Shown here in pieces: positions 1 through 64,000 of a stretch of DNA of 64,000 nt. Source of the stretch: Halichondria panicea (taxonomy: Eukaryota > Porifera > Demospongiae > Suberitida > Halichondriidae); NCBI RefSeq assembly GCF_963675165.1, contig NC_087378.1, positions 6,930,073 to 6,994,072 of the forward strand. The letters are read 5' to 3'. A program made the translations under genes and the position numbers. The notes beneath the pieces are model-generated. The model was not told where the DNA came from. It searched no databases and worked only from the letters and a program-made list of their open reading frames with translations. The first letter of the stretch is position 1, and every line of letters begins with the position of its first letter.

Positions 1-201
1 CAAAAACAATGACTTAAGGCAAATGAAGGGTGGGGACAATTTTTTAAGATAAAAGGTTGTTTGCATAGTATTAATTAGACCAGTTTGCTTATTAGTGCTT
101 TGTGTCTTTGTTGTCTGTTTGTTGTTAGCTCAAATGGCTCAAGGGGTGCATTGTACATTCCAATTGTTGCCAATAATTTAACTTTTTAACTGAGCCTTTA
201 C

Positions 202-3200
202 CTGTACACTTGTAGCTCTATAGAGCGCTGACTCAGCACATCCAGCATAGTGTAGTCGGGTATGTCTAGCGTTGCCTGTAGTGCTGTCCAGTCTCCTTGG
301 ACACATTGGGTCACCTTGGTTGCAATGTTCCTCAGGTCTTCGTCACTAGGCAGGTCTATGTGACCGTTGTTGTATGTCTATGTGGGAGTAGAAACACAAT
401 GAACACTGAGGGGCATGTTATTGTAGGTGTGTATAACTTGTCTTAGTTACAATACCGGTAAATTTATATAGTAGTTCTAATGACTAGTACATGTATACAG
501 TTAAATTGTGATGTTCCCTTCAAACTGTGTGTGTCAGTAGGTGACTGTTGTTTGTTGCGTTCATGGAATTTCTAGAGGATACTGTATTATTTGCTGTTGG
601 CATCTTTCCAATCTGCATTCAAGCTCTTTTTTATTGAAGCTCTAATCGTGTCTGCTAGTGAATACATTAATTACCGTTAATTGTTCTCGTTACAATTCAC
701 GTCATTCTTGCCCGAGTGTATTTGGAAGATCACTCACTGTTAGTTCTGGGAAAGTGCACCTTTGCTGGCAAGTCCTCCATCTCACTACAAGTTGATTTGA
801 CTGTCTGCTCTAACTATGGTAGTCACAGAACCAGTCCCAGTCTAAAGCAACTCCATACTGGGCTACTAAAGCTCTAAAGGTCTTTACACCCTGACATTAT
901 TAAATCACCCCTCCCCTCACTGTTTACTCAGTAATAATGCATTGTCAAAGGAGGTGCCATAATGCATTTCCTAAAGAGACTAGCTGAAAAATGAGCACCT
1001 AATGGCCCAGGTTTCCACCTATTGCTAAAATAGGGACACTTCAATAGATGTGTACAGCTGTGTGTGCAATAGATATGCTAGACACTTAGACTGTGTGACA
1101 GATATATAGTCTGACAGGATTGCCTAGATCACTAATAGGCTTGTGATTTTATTATTATTAGAGAAAATCCTAGTAATGTGCTTTTTGCCGACAATTTTCG
1201 AGTACACCTGCAATCTATTCGCTGTGTATATTAACAATGCTCCCAGCCTATTTCTATGGTTATGGATTACAGGCCAAACATGACGTGCTAGTGCTTAGCA
1301 CTCGCACGCTCTGCCTAGATACAGCTGCTAATAAAGTTACGGCTGGGATAGCCAAACATCTTGCTACGTATGTACACAGCCTGTTAACACCAATTAAACA
1401 CATTGATTTGTCTGAGTTATAATCTTTGTACAATTAATTAGCTATAAAGAGCCAGTTAAGCTATAATTGTATGTTTTAACTGTAGCATTTAGGCACTTAC
1501 TAGTTGAACATGAGTCTGTCTCAGTTCCCCTAGTGAGGGGAGGTGGTCGTAGTCATGACAACACTCATCACACCGACAGCTAGGACTGTGGCATTGCCAG
1601 CCGAGTCTAGTCACTTGAGTAGGGGCGGCTGGTGTGGTCATGAAGCTACTCTCCTGACTGCTACCGTGGTGATGGCTGAACAGAGAGGATGTGGGGGTGC
1701 CTGTGGGGGGATCATAAGTATAGTAATGTGCAGCTTTGGAATTATATGTATTGCAATGCACTATTTAACTAGCTAGGACAATACACTGCTTATTTGTTGT
1801 TATTTAAGGTACTGTTAAATTGTTTAACTAAACTTAGTTGTGGATAATAGAGTTTGTGTGCGTGTGTGTGTGTGTCTTACTGAGTGGAGTGCCTCCGTTA
1901 CTGATAACTGCTCTCAACGGGAGCACTATCTCAGAGCTCATCTCCTCAGAGCAGCCAGTGAATCGTATCTGAGCCATCGATGACATCCTTGCCTCGCCGC
2001 CATGTACCCTAGGTGTACATATCACATCATTTAAACACTATTTTGTGTGTGTGTGTAATTCTACCCAAGTATTTGTAGAAGTAACCGCTTATCATACCCA
2101 AACAGAAACTGCACTGCGTACGCGTGTAAGGTACTGAGTAAGAGCTGTGTTATAATATTTAGTCGGTGATAGATAATTATGTGAAGTAATAACAATGCAT
2201 GTGTATGCTTTCCAAGAACTGAAAATGTTGCAATAAAAAAATGCCTGAAGCTATAATTATTAGGAACTAAGTTTAGTAGTAGGATTGCTGTGTATATGTA
2301 CCTGATGGTGAACCGAGGGGGGTGAATGGAGATGCTACGCCCATCTTCACTGCTCCACAGGCTCACCTCACTAGCCAGGATCTGATTGTATGGAGGGGGG
2401 CAGTTAATCGTTTAGCCTATCTAAAATTTAATTCAGAAACAATAATTATATAATTTAGCCTCACCATGTTTGTATACATGTGTGTTAATGTTGCGCTACT
2501 ATACCTTGTGGCTGGACTCCAGAGCCAGGATCCACCCAGCTTCCAGCAGCTGTCTCTCAAAGCCTATCTCAATAGCTTTGCCGGAAAACGTGAACTTCCG
2601 AGGTGGCAAAATCTCCCAGTCACCACCAAACTGTTTCTGGACCATCTGCAAGAGATGAAGGAACGTTAAGCAATTAGCTTTACATGTACACCTTGGAGTA
2701 AAGCTCGTGTAGGACAAATTGTACTAGTATTGTGTGTGCGTTGCTGTTTAGTTACAGGTCTGTTTGGGTGAGGCTGTGTAGTTACACACTGTCGAAGATT
2801 ATGTACTGCCCTAACAAGCCTAGGTCTAGCCTATTGATGAATTATGCTAGCCAGCTTGTCATAATATGACTCAATTATATCAATTACCTTGTTTAACTTG
2901 TGTATGGGAGGTCAAAAGAAGTGAACAAACTAAAGAATTGGACCGAAGCCAATCACGATATGTCATGTGGTATTTTTGCTAGCTAATATGCTTTCCCTGA
3001 TCACACATCTCGGCATATTTAGGGCCTTCTTTTTAACCCCCCCTAACCACAACCCATACACGTTGGCTCACCTGTATGCATGACTTGAGTAGGTAGGTGA
3101 CACAGTAATGCATCTTCCAAGTGTTGCTATAGATAGGCTTTGGTAGCACTGTTAGCAGACAGCATCGAGCCTGTTGCTTTGAGAGGTTGTTCGAAGCAAT

Positions 3201-4892
3201 GCAGAAAAAGCCGCAATGTTTTGATAGCAGTATTCCATGGCTATCCCGTATGATTCCCTGGCCATCCGTAGCTTCTTTAAACGCGTATTTCTTTGCTGTG
3301 TAGCGTGTCTTCGACTTATCTGCGGCCCTTAGAAAAATCTCACTCTTGCGTGTACTGTGTGTTAAATCCAGAAAATGTGGCAGCTCAATTTCCATCGGTT
3401 TCTTTAGTTTTACATCTGGTATCATACCCACCCACACAATAGGTGAAACAACACTCATGTTTTGTGGGGTCTGAAATGGACCCTGTAGTGTGACTCCTAT
3501 TTGTAGCTCCACCATTAGCCGTTTCTTTATCGCTCCTTTGGGAATGACAATCTTGAAATCGTGAGCCTCTGATACATACTCGCCACCGTTGCTGTCACAT
3601 GGGATGGTGACTATGGTGTCAATGAAATTTATTCCATGACAGGTGCATGTGATAGGACATGTGTCATTGTGAAGGTTGACAGTTTGCAGGAGAGGTGACA
3701 GTGGAGCACTCTTCATGTCGGATGGTCTTGCTAGAGGGGAGAGACGAGATAGTTTCATATCTGGATACCTTTGGGGTGATCTTGTGGGAGATAAGTAAGG
3801 CGAGGGTGATGCACGATCAGACAGCGGGTAGCTCTCGCTTGTTGCATATGTGTTACTGTAAATTGCTTCAGCTGTAGAGGTGCTGTACCTCAACACACTG
3901 TGTCTTTGCTTGCTGTGTTCGTCCTTGTTTCGTGAGCTGTCTAACCGCGGTCTCAGCTGTACTTGATCCTCTTCTGCCTCTACTTTGATGTCAGGTGTGT
4001 TGTTTATAGGCCCTACATTCTCGTATCGTCTCCTAGGGATCTTTCTGTTTGCAGCTGCCTCCATGCCTACAGATGCTTGAGCAATGTCGGTGAAAGAGTG
4101 GCTTCTTTGAGTGAGACCTCTATTTTTTCCGTCACCTTCGTGACCATCTGTTCCCTCTGTTGCTATTCTGCACATATCTCCGGTAGAGAAGGATTTTGAT
4201 AAGATAGCCTTTTTCCAAAGAATTGAGCTAGAATGTGACATAGGCTTTCCTGATACGGAGTGTACGCTGTTAACATGACCTTCATTTTTGGCTGTCAAGA
4301 AACTCGGTCGTACCTGGTACTGTTCTAAGTGACTTGCGGGGATAACGACAGGACGGGTCATTCTCGAGCCCGAGGGCGTACGTTTTCTGAATCCGATGTC
4401 ACCGTTGACTCTGTCAGCATACAGCACGCTGACTCCTTTACGTACCCGCTTGTCCTCCAATTGATTTATATTAAGCTTGAGCTTGTTGTAATGCTCCTCC
4501 TCGCGTGCTCTGGCCTCCAACAACTCAGAGGAAACCGACAAACCGTCCATACTTGAGCTGTCTGTTTCCTCCAAAAGAGTTGAATATAGCATCTTCGTTT
4601 TGTTTTTTGTTCCCTTCTCTCGTTTCTGCCGACCCCTGCCGTCGTTGATACTGTCTGTGTTGCCTGAGAGGTTGTATCTGCTCGTAGCTCTCTCAGGGGA
4701 ATCTGGTGTGATTCGCTGAGTGCCAATGGATGCAAGAAAGTTTCTTGCTCCCATTGCTTCGAAGGCATACCCCACGTTGACATAGTCTTCGGGTCTCCTT
4801 GCACCATTCTCCATGCGTCTTTTCTGTACTGAAGACATCTCACAATGGCCTGCAAACAGGGACAGTGTTGCAATAAATACTGAGTGTCTCAT
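202..4892 (-). CDS. ZU5-UPA-death domain protein, UNC5-like intracellular module (C-terminus off window)
   Basis: Six exons join in phase: 3072-4892, 2505-2645, 2302-2381, 1881-2008, 1501-1700 and 202-377, giving about 848 residues with more to come left of the window. The first exon encodes a polar, Ser/Arg-rich N-terminal region of about 420 residues, then a ZU5 domain (about 430-565; it includes 'IVIPKGAI' and 'VSPIVWVGM'). The UPA domain runs from the end of that exon through the next three. A His/Ser/Cys-rich linker follows, then the start of a death domain (exon 202-377, with 'LRNIATKV' and 'GDWTALQATL'). ZU5-UPA-DD is the cytoplasmic module of UNC5 netrin receptors, PIDD and ankyrins. 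No transmembrane helix, Ig/TSP, LRR or ankyrin repeats are visible, so this looks like a free intracellular adaptor in apoptotic or guidance-type signalling. The start may be Met1 (4892), or Met19 after a 5'-UTR intron, because an acceptor-like TTTGCAG sits at about 4850. Domain identity is secure; the exact start and the 3' end are not. Confidence 0.82.
378..1500. other. intron of the ZU5-UPA-DD gene, nothing recognised
   Basis: This is the 1.1-kb intron between the linker exon (1501-1700) and the death-domain exon (202-377). A 61-codon open frame on the plus strand at 1237-1422 has no recognisable domain or splice context. I see no repeat or RNA gene here. Bases 1-201, left of the death-domain exon, also show nothing recognisable. 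Confidence 0.6.
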
Positions 4893-6265
4893 TAATTCTG
4901 TTTGTTCTGGCTAATTATGTTATTGTAAAAGTTGATTATTGCGAACTTGTATCTACCTACTTTACTGTTTGTTTGCTTAAGCCATTACTGCTACTATTGT
5001 AAGCCATTCTATAAGTAATTCACTATTGGATCAACAGTGTAACTGTACTGTTGCAGCTATTGCTTGCATTTTGTAACTCACGTTTCAATGTTTCAGGTAA
5101 CCAGTCTTGACTAACTGCTATAGCTACTCAACTCTTGATTCTGCACTGACTGACACACTAGTGATTGTGATATGCCCAGCCGACTATATACGTAGGAAGG
5201 AAGAATGTGTGGCTGGCTCACTAATGAGTTAATTGTGTTTGGAATCCTGTGATGTGGGTGTATTTGAATGCATTTGTGGTTGGGTGTGTGCCCAAATTCT
5301 AATATGGACCAGCTCTTGGAACACAGGATGCACTACCCAGGATGCACTACCAGCTGCAGCTTGTGTGTATGCTCCATGTTTAGAAATGAGCTTTCCACGT
5401 TTGATGTAATTCAACACCGCTTATTATTAATCCCTTGATTGCTACACCACAAACAATCCCAAGGGTTGTACGGTATCCATACGTGTTGGCTCATCAGCAT
5501 TACAATGATTGTCATAGTGATACCAGTTGAGTGTGAGGTCACTCTTCCTTTAGAGTAGCTCATGTACTCCTCCGTCTGTCCCGGCAGTTTCTATAGTGCA
5601 CTCCCTGCATATGTGAAGTATGTGTGGTGTGGAATCATGTGCTTAAATTAACTCACGGTTTGGGGATAGATATCAATGAATATCGTTACTGAGCATTCCA
5701 AACCGTTCAACTCACTTTAATGGACATTAAAGTACATTGACACCATAGTAACCACAAACACCGTCGGAAATATCTATCCTCCTAATATACTGGTCATAGA
5801 GCTTTGGTCTGACAGACAAAATGTACCCCATTTCTCAAGTAGTGTGTCCATACATGGCTCCCTTGTGCTGTTTGGCCTGTCCCAGTCGTTTGTTTACGTT
5901 CCATTGATAGTTGCATAGAATACCTGTTACCTCACAAGCATTGGGGGTTTGCGTGGACTATATTGTTCGTCGCCCCACCCAGTCACAACAGATGCCCTCA
6001 GGCACTAGACACATGTTCTCTGGCCCTATTTGGTGTAGACAACGAAAAGTGTGCTAGTTAGCAACTACGTAGTAAATGGGAATGGGCTTGGAATGCAAAA
6101 TTGACTTTGTGATAATTGGCTACATCTGTCTCTATCCAATACCGTCTGATATTGTCTTACTGCATGCTATGTATGTTGCTTTGAGTTGTTACTGATACGT
6201 TATTGTAGAGATAGTACATGTTGCTCTTATAAAGTTCCATGTGATAATCATGTGACCCTCTGCAG
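4893..6265. other. divergent intergenic region between ZU5-UPA-DD and PPM1G-like genes
   Basis: No exon with coding character was found on either strand. It should hold the promoter of the minus-strand ZU5 gene. It is also where the missing first exons of the PPM1G-like gene would be expected, but I found neither a DGHG-type nor an RxxMED-type coding stretch. The sequence is AT-rich, with only short palindromes such as the one around 5714-5733. Confidence 0.55.
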
Positions 6266-8744
6266 GCAAAGAAGTAGCTGTGTACTGTGCCGACAAAATG
6301 GGTGATCTCATTAAGTCTACGGGTGCGTACAAGGAGGGGGATATAGGTCAGGCCTTGAAGGACGCCTTCATTAACTGTGACAGGCAGCTGCTACTACCAG
6401 AGATCGCACAAGAGCTTAAAAAGATTGCTAATGATGGGAAGGAAGAAGACAAGTGAGTTCAGAGTACACATACACACAGATACACACACACACATAGTGA
6501 TACACACATACAAGTGATACACACATACACGTTGGGGGCTTTTCAATCATATTATGCTGGGATTAAAGTCAAATTAAAATAGAAACCAACCATAAGGTGC
6601 AGGAAATGATAGAGTAATTTATGGAGTACATACCCATTGCTCTCTAGAGCTACACAAAAGTGTTCTATGAGTATAGGATATACCACACCTACTCGGAGGA
6701 TATACATACATGATCTGTTACTGTACAGGGTGCATATCCTCCGAGTATAACTATAGATACCTGAAGTTAGCAATCGGAACTGACATCTGTTTTCTATAGA
6801 TTGTACATTATTACATCCTGCGCAGAGACTCCTCTTCTGAGAATATCGAGGACCTCATGACAGAAGCAAACATGCCACTGAAGATGCTAATGGAGCGCTA
6901 TGGCCACGAACAAGACAGCACTGAGGCAGACAAAGAAGGTACATAGGAGAGTGTGTAACAGTATATCTCCCAGCATGCAATGAGATGCCTCTAGAGATGT
7001 ACTACAGAAGTGCAGTGTCAGTAGTTGATACTCAAAAGTTGTATTGAGAGCTCAGCCTGATAAGAGTCTGTGTTTAGTGCATGCACTCAGAAGTGTTCAT
7101 GGCTACCTCTGCCCAGCCTACCAGTAAGTGCATGGTTACCTCTGCCCAGCCTACCAGTAAGTGCATGTACTCAGAAGTGTTCGTGGCCGGCTACCTCTGC
7201 CCAGCCTACCAGTAAGTGCATGGCTATCTCTCCCCAGCCTACCAGTAAGTGCATGTACTCAGAAGTGTTCATGGTTACCTCCGCCCAGCCTACCAGTAAG
7301 TGCATGTACTCAGAAGTGTTAGATCATAGCAACCGTGAGTATTTAGCCAATCAGATTTGAATGTTCTTATCTAATCTTTGCTACATGATTTTCTAAGTGA
7401 AGTACATGATTTTCTAAGTAAGTACATGATTTTCTAAATAAGTACATGATTTTCTAAGTTGGATAGAACACTTCCTTTGGCCAATCAAATTGCAGTATTT
7501 ATGGCAAACATGATCTAAATAATAGTTAGACACTGTTTAGGAAGTTTCTACATGATTTAGAAGCCCAAAGGGCTGGTTGTAGTATCCCGAACGCAGTGAG
7601 GGTTCTACTTAGCCCTGAGGACTTCTAAATCATGTGGAAACTTCCTAAACAGTGTCTAAGCATTTTAGATCATAGCAACCATGAGTATTTAGCCAATCAG
7701 ATTTGAATGTTCTTATCTAATCTTTGCTACATGATTTTCTAAGTGAAGTACATGATTTTCTATTGAAGTACATGATTTTCTATTGAAGTACATGATTTTC
7801 TAAATTGGATAGAACATTTCCTCTAACCAATCAGATTGCAGTATTTATGACAAACATGATCTAATATAATGTATACATGTGCTCAGGTGAGGCAGGAAGT
7901 AGCAGTGAAGGGGGCGGGGTTAAGAACATCCTTCAAATGCTCTGCAACAAGTCTGGCATTGACATTGAGTTTGATGATTCAGACGACAGCGAATCAGACA
8001 TTGGTGAGGGGTGTGTGTGTGGTGTGGAGTGGGCAGGTGGAATATTTGGTAAAACCAATAAGGTGCTAATACAAATTGCATGTACGTACGTTATTTATCG
8101 TGGTGGTGGTTAGCAGGACACACACACACACACAACTTCAACAGATCCTTCTTTAGAGCCTGAAGACTCTGACGTCACATCAGACGAAGATACCCCCAAC
8201 CTCTCATCACATGACACCCCCAATCCCGAAACTTTGTCAAAAGACATCAAAGACACCAGCTCCCTGACCGCCCTCCTTCAAAGCCGTCTCCGTAAATCAT
8301 CCCCTGAGGCTAGTAGTACGATGGAACCAATGGTAGAGGAAAGACCACCCACACCTCCCAAGCCAGCTGCTTCTGACAAGCAAGCACCCAGCAGTGAACT
8401 CTCGAATAGTAGCCCCCCTCAAGTTAAGTCTTCTTCCAAGGACACAGAATCGAGTGCTAAGAAGTTGGACACAGATGCAAAAATTAAAGATGTGAATAGG
8501 GAGACTGGTCCCGAGAAACCAAAAGGGTTAAAGGACTTATTGACTGCTGGTGTTGAGGACAAGTACAATGCTGATGGGTTACCAGTTCAAGTGGAGGCAG
8601 GAAACGAGGACATGAACAAGGTGAACAGTGCATAGATAAATAGTGTAAATGTGTGTGTGCTAATCATACAAGGCCTTGTGTTTAAAGGTGTTATGTGATT
8701 TTGATATCAGTGTTAGTTGCGAGACTTTATATCAATCCTTTGTA

Positions 8745-8808
<64 letters not shown>

Positions 8809-10388
8809 GGGCGTAAGAGACCTCTCTCAGAGAGGGATATTCTCCTGTCTCCACAAACGTTCTGTAAGCGCCGTGAGCAGAGTGAAGAGGGGCACGAGAG
8901 TGGCACTACGGCTGTCGTGTGTCTGCTCCGAGGAGAGAAGGTCTTTGTGGCCAATGCAGGGGACTCACGCTGCATCCTCAGCTCCAATGGTGGGTGTGGT
9001 TGTAGGTGGGGCTTTCATATTGTCTGTGATCTTTTATTAGTACCTGTAAACTGTACTTTTTCATGCTAAAAACAAACTTCTTGATTTTGTTTTGTAGTAA
9101 TAGTTGCTTTATTAAAAAGACAGTGCTTCTATAGAGAGACTATTTTATGAGCTCATAATCACATACCCCCTCCCACACACACCATTTCCTGTCCAGGCAA
9201 AGCGGTGGAACTATCATTTGACCACAAACCTACAGATCCTCTGGAGCTGGCAAGGATCGTCAAGGCTGGCGGGAGGGTGGGCTCTGACGGACGAGTGAAT
9301 AAAGGTCTCAACCTGTCCAGGGCCATAGGTGGGTACTACTACCACTAGCTACTGTGGATTACTATACCAGACAGTACTGTACAGGTAGCAGTGTTTTGAG
9401 AGCACTTTACAACATTACTTGGTAATTATAACTTTGAACCTGGCTAAGATCGTAGCTAGCTCCTCAAAACATTATTTAGCCTGTATATTATTTTCTGTTA
9501 CTAAGTAAGTAGTTTGACCGTGTGCACTCTTCCTCTCTCTGCAGGGGACCATTTCTACAAGCAAAAGGAGTCTCTACCTCTTGTGGAGCAGATGATCTCA
9601 CCCCTTCCCGACATAGAGACAGCTGCACTGGACGAGGGCTCAGAGTTCTTGATACTCGCCTGTGATGGAATATGGTAAGTAGAAAGTACAATTTATGGTA
9701 CAATTATAGTGACAGCTCTGACAATGTGTCTTATAGCCCCAAGGATGTTAGAAATCATCGCCTCAACATTATTGAATGCTTATATACAGTGTATGTAAGA
9801 GTTTGTGGTATTGTGTGCATGTATTGAGGATGACAATTGTGTGTAGGAACTGTAAGACCAGCCAGGAAGCAGTGGATTATGTGCGTGCCCGTCTCACTCT
9901 GAAGAGAGATGAAGAAATCAGTCAACAGGATCTCATAACCATCTGTGAAGCGGTAAATCTTACAAGCAGTTATTGTCCAACTGTAAATATTTTAATATAG
10001 CCCTCAGACACACACACCCTTACACCACACACTTTGCACCCCCACCCCCCTCCCAACTCCACCCACTCTCACACTCATGCCCCTCCTAACTCCACCCACT
10101 CTCACAATCATCATGTGATGAGGGAAATCCCCAGGGAATCCTCCTACACACATACAATTTATCGTGTGTAACTCAAAATAGTAATTATGTAACATTTTAA
10201 GGTTGGGAAGTCCCCTTGCAAACTGCCAACTCATGCCTTTCTAACTCCACCCACTCTCACACTCATACCCCTCCCCCCTACAGCTGTGTGACGAGTGTAT
10301 GGCAAAGAACACAGACAATGACGGCACAGGCTGTGACAACATGACCTGCATTCTAGTACTCCTCAAGTCCATGAACCAACTGACATAG
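6266..10388 (+). CDS. PPM1G: PPM1G-like PP2C-family Ser/Thr phosphatase, N-terminal part not found
   Basis: Nine exons join in phase: 6266-6452, 6826-6938, 7887-8003, 8145-8620, 8806-8989, 9197-9328, 9545-9674, 9847-9952 and 10284-10388 (TAG). They give 515 residues. PPM1G (PP2C-gamma) is a metal-dependent Ser/Thr phosphatase, largely nuclear, with roles in spliceosome assembly and chromatin. The order matches PPM1G: an '[15 protein letters not shown]' segment, a helical '[10 protein letters not shown]' segment, a long Ser/Asp/Pro-rich insert (exons 3-4) splitting the catalytic domain, then 'ESGTTAVV', 'ANAGDSRC', 'FDHKP', 'LSRAIGDHFYK', 'ACDGIW' and 'GTGCDNMTC'. The first exon seen starts in phase 1, exactly where family members read 'HGG'. 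The upstream part, with the metal-binding Asp of DGHG and the RxxMED motif, was not found between 4.9 and 6.27 kb. Family assignment is strong; completeness of the gene is open. Confidence 0.88.
7078..7320. repeat. minisatellite in a PPM1G-like intron
   Basis: Five to six tandem units alternate between a long form (about 51 bp) and a short form (about 33 bp). Each begins TGCATG and ends 'CAGCCTACCAGTAAG'. Long units add 'ACTCAGAAGTGTTC'. The array lies in the 948-bp intron 6939-7886. Confidence 0.85.
7321..7868. mobile_element. foldback element between two ~200-bp direct repeats
   Basis: Two direct copies (about 7321-7517 and 7667-7868) share a start with 'AGATCATAGCAACC', the stretch 'CCAATCAGATTTGAATG', a small internal tandem array of 'TACATGATTTTCTA' units, and an end near 'CATGATCTAA'. 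Between them lies a hairpin with 36-bp arms and a single mismatch (7528-7563 and 7622-7657). No coding capacity is seen. It resembles a non-autonomous foldback insertion or a nested repeat. Confidence 0.6.
8747..8804 (+). repeat. (CA)29 microsatellite abutting a 3' splice site
   Basis: An uninterrupted CA repeat of 58 bp is followed by one G, so its last CACAG forms the 3' splice site of the PPM1G-like exon 8806-8989. There is no separate polypyrimidine tract between the repeat and the AG. Confidence 0.9.
10021..10280 (+). repeat. C-rich tandem repeat in the last PPM1G-like intron
   Basis: About three imperfect copies of a unit containing 'CTAACTCCACCCACTCTCAC' lie in the intron 9953-10283. 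They are interrupted by about 130 bp of unrelated sequence. The last copy leads directly into the final acceptor 'CCCCCTACAG'. Confidence 0.65.
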
Positions 10389-10566
10389 CAGATATTTTAT
10401 TTTTGGAATTACTATATTATTAGTCACGTTTCATCTGTTTTACACACCCACTCCACTGCACTCCTTAACAATATTGCAATCTCTTCCATAATATAATTAT
10501 ATCTACGTACTGCACCTTGTATAAACTTATTAAACAACTTTCTTTCAAAATTTCATGAGAAGTGGG

Positions 10567-10572
10567 AATAAA
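10567..10572 (+). terminator. polyadenylation signal of the PPM1G-like gene
   Basis: AATAAA lies 178 bp after the TAG at 10386-10388 and is the first canonical signal downstream on the plus strand. The gene converges on gene A, whose stop codon is at 10670-10672. Confidence 0.55.
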
Positions 10573-10643
10573 AGTGCAATATATGGTGGCATAAACGAGC
10601 TAGATCTATGTGTCATACATGTGTCATAAGTCAAAATTACAGC

Positions 10644-10649
10644 TTTATT
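10644..10649 (-). terminator. polyadenylation signal of gene A
   Basis: TTTATT on the plus strand (AATAAA on the minus strand) lies 20 bases beyond the gene A stop, implying a very short 3' UTR. Together with the signal at 10567 it defines a tight convergent gene end of under 300 bp. Confidence 0.5.
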
Positions 10650-10669
10650 ATAATAATTACAATTCCACT

Positions 10670-41532
<30,863 letters not shown>

Positions 41533-41817
41533 TCTCTCATGATACTTGCTATAAGCTCAAAGTTCTAGCTTGCTACAAACAATACACTATACTTTTATAG
41601 GCTGCTTGTAGGTACAATAGCTACATGTATACGCCCATGATCAACTAGGCCTAGGTAAAGATCGTTCTTGAGTTAAGTTATGGGGGAGGGGCTGGGGGGC
41701 TTGCATGCACCACTAATCTCTTATAGAGGGGTTCGGAGTACAAACCATCTGTATAATAGGAAGCTACGAGCTAGCTGAGCACAAAAGATAATTATCTATA
41801 GCAAGTATCATGAAAGA
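41533..41817. promoter_or_regulatory. 285-bp divergent promoter region shared by genes A and B
   Basis: The two start codons face away from each other across 285 bp. A 17-bp sequence (TATAGCAAGTATCATGA) precedes both ATGs as an inverted pair (41537-41553 on minus, 41797-41813 on plus). A TATA-like CTATAAAAG lies at 41592-41600 on the minus strand, about 60 bp before the gene A ATG. A TATAATAG lies at 41752-41759 on the plus strand, about 60 bp before the gene B ATG. Promoter function is inferred from position and these motifs only. Confidence 0.6.

Positions 41818-64000
<22,183 letters not shown>

Noticed and set aside
1237-1422. 61-codon open frame on the plus strand
   Set aside because: No domain, no clear start context, and it lies in an intron of a well-supported minus-strand gene.
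4839-4892. Hydrophobic N-terminus of the ZU5 protein as a signal peptide
   Set aside because: It is short, followed by a polar cytosolic-type protein, and may even be non-coding if an acceptor at about 4850 is used with Met19 as the start.
5714-5733. 20-bp palindrome in the intergenic region
   Set aside because: Too short and isolated to assign a function; expected by chance in AT-rich DNA.
8727-8987. Minus-strand open frame with a long Cys-Val repeat
   Set aside because: It is the complement of the (CA)29 repeat and of a real PPM1G-like exon.

Overview
The window is nuclear DNA of an animal. It has short spliced introns (mostly 45-100 bp, GT..AG), metazoan-type domains (ZU5-UPA-death, adhesion GPCR, nidogen NIDO, calcium-binding EGF, SRCR), and intronic microsatellites and MITE-like elements. 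Very large SRCR/EGF surface proteins combined with compact introns suggest a sponge, most likely a demosponge. That is an inference from gene style, not proof. I saw no bacterial, organellar or viral genes.

Layout. (1) 1-4.9 kb, minus strand: a ZU5-UPA-death-domain protein whose C-terminal end lies left of the window. (2) 6.27-10.39 kb, plus strand: the C-terminal two thirds of a PPM1G-type PP2C phosphatase. Its N-terminal catalytic exons could not be found. (3) 10.67-41.53 kb, minus strand ('gene A'): a 108-exon gene, every junction of which I checked to be in phase, with 6,238 codons including the stop. It encodes signal peptide, NIDO, 35 EGF exons interleaved with 24 SRCR domains, HRM-GAIN-GPS, an Ig-like domain, a second HRM-GAIN-GPS, a 7TM adhesion-GPCR core and a long tail ending in a PDZ-type motif. 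(4) 41.53-41.82 kb: a 285-bp divergent intergenic region. (5) 41.82 kb to the right edge, plus strand ('gene B'): a head-to-head paralogue with the same signal peptide and NIDO module, then EGF and SRCR exons. Gene B contains three successive copies of one 19-domain super-unit (6 SRCR + 13 EGF, about 5.4-6.6 kb each). The third copy is cut by the window edge.

Genes A and B look like giant cell-surface adhesion or recognition receptors that arose by inverted duplication. Gene B then grew, or was homogenised, by segmental duplication of a fixed multi-domain block. Gene A joins a nidogen/EGF/SRCR ectodomain to an adhesion GPCR with two GAIN-GPS cassettes, so external binding could be coupled to G-protein and PDZ-scaffold signalling. 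Whether gene B also ends in a 7TM domain cannot be seen here. Several introns carry non-autonomous transposon copies, two of them with readable target-site duplications and one with an 'empty' paralogous site.
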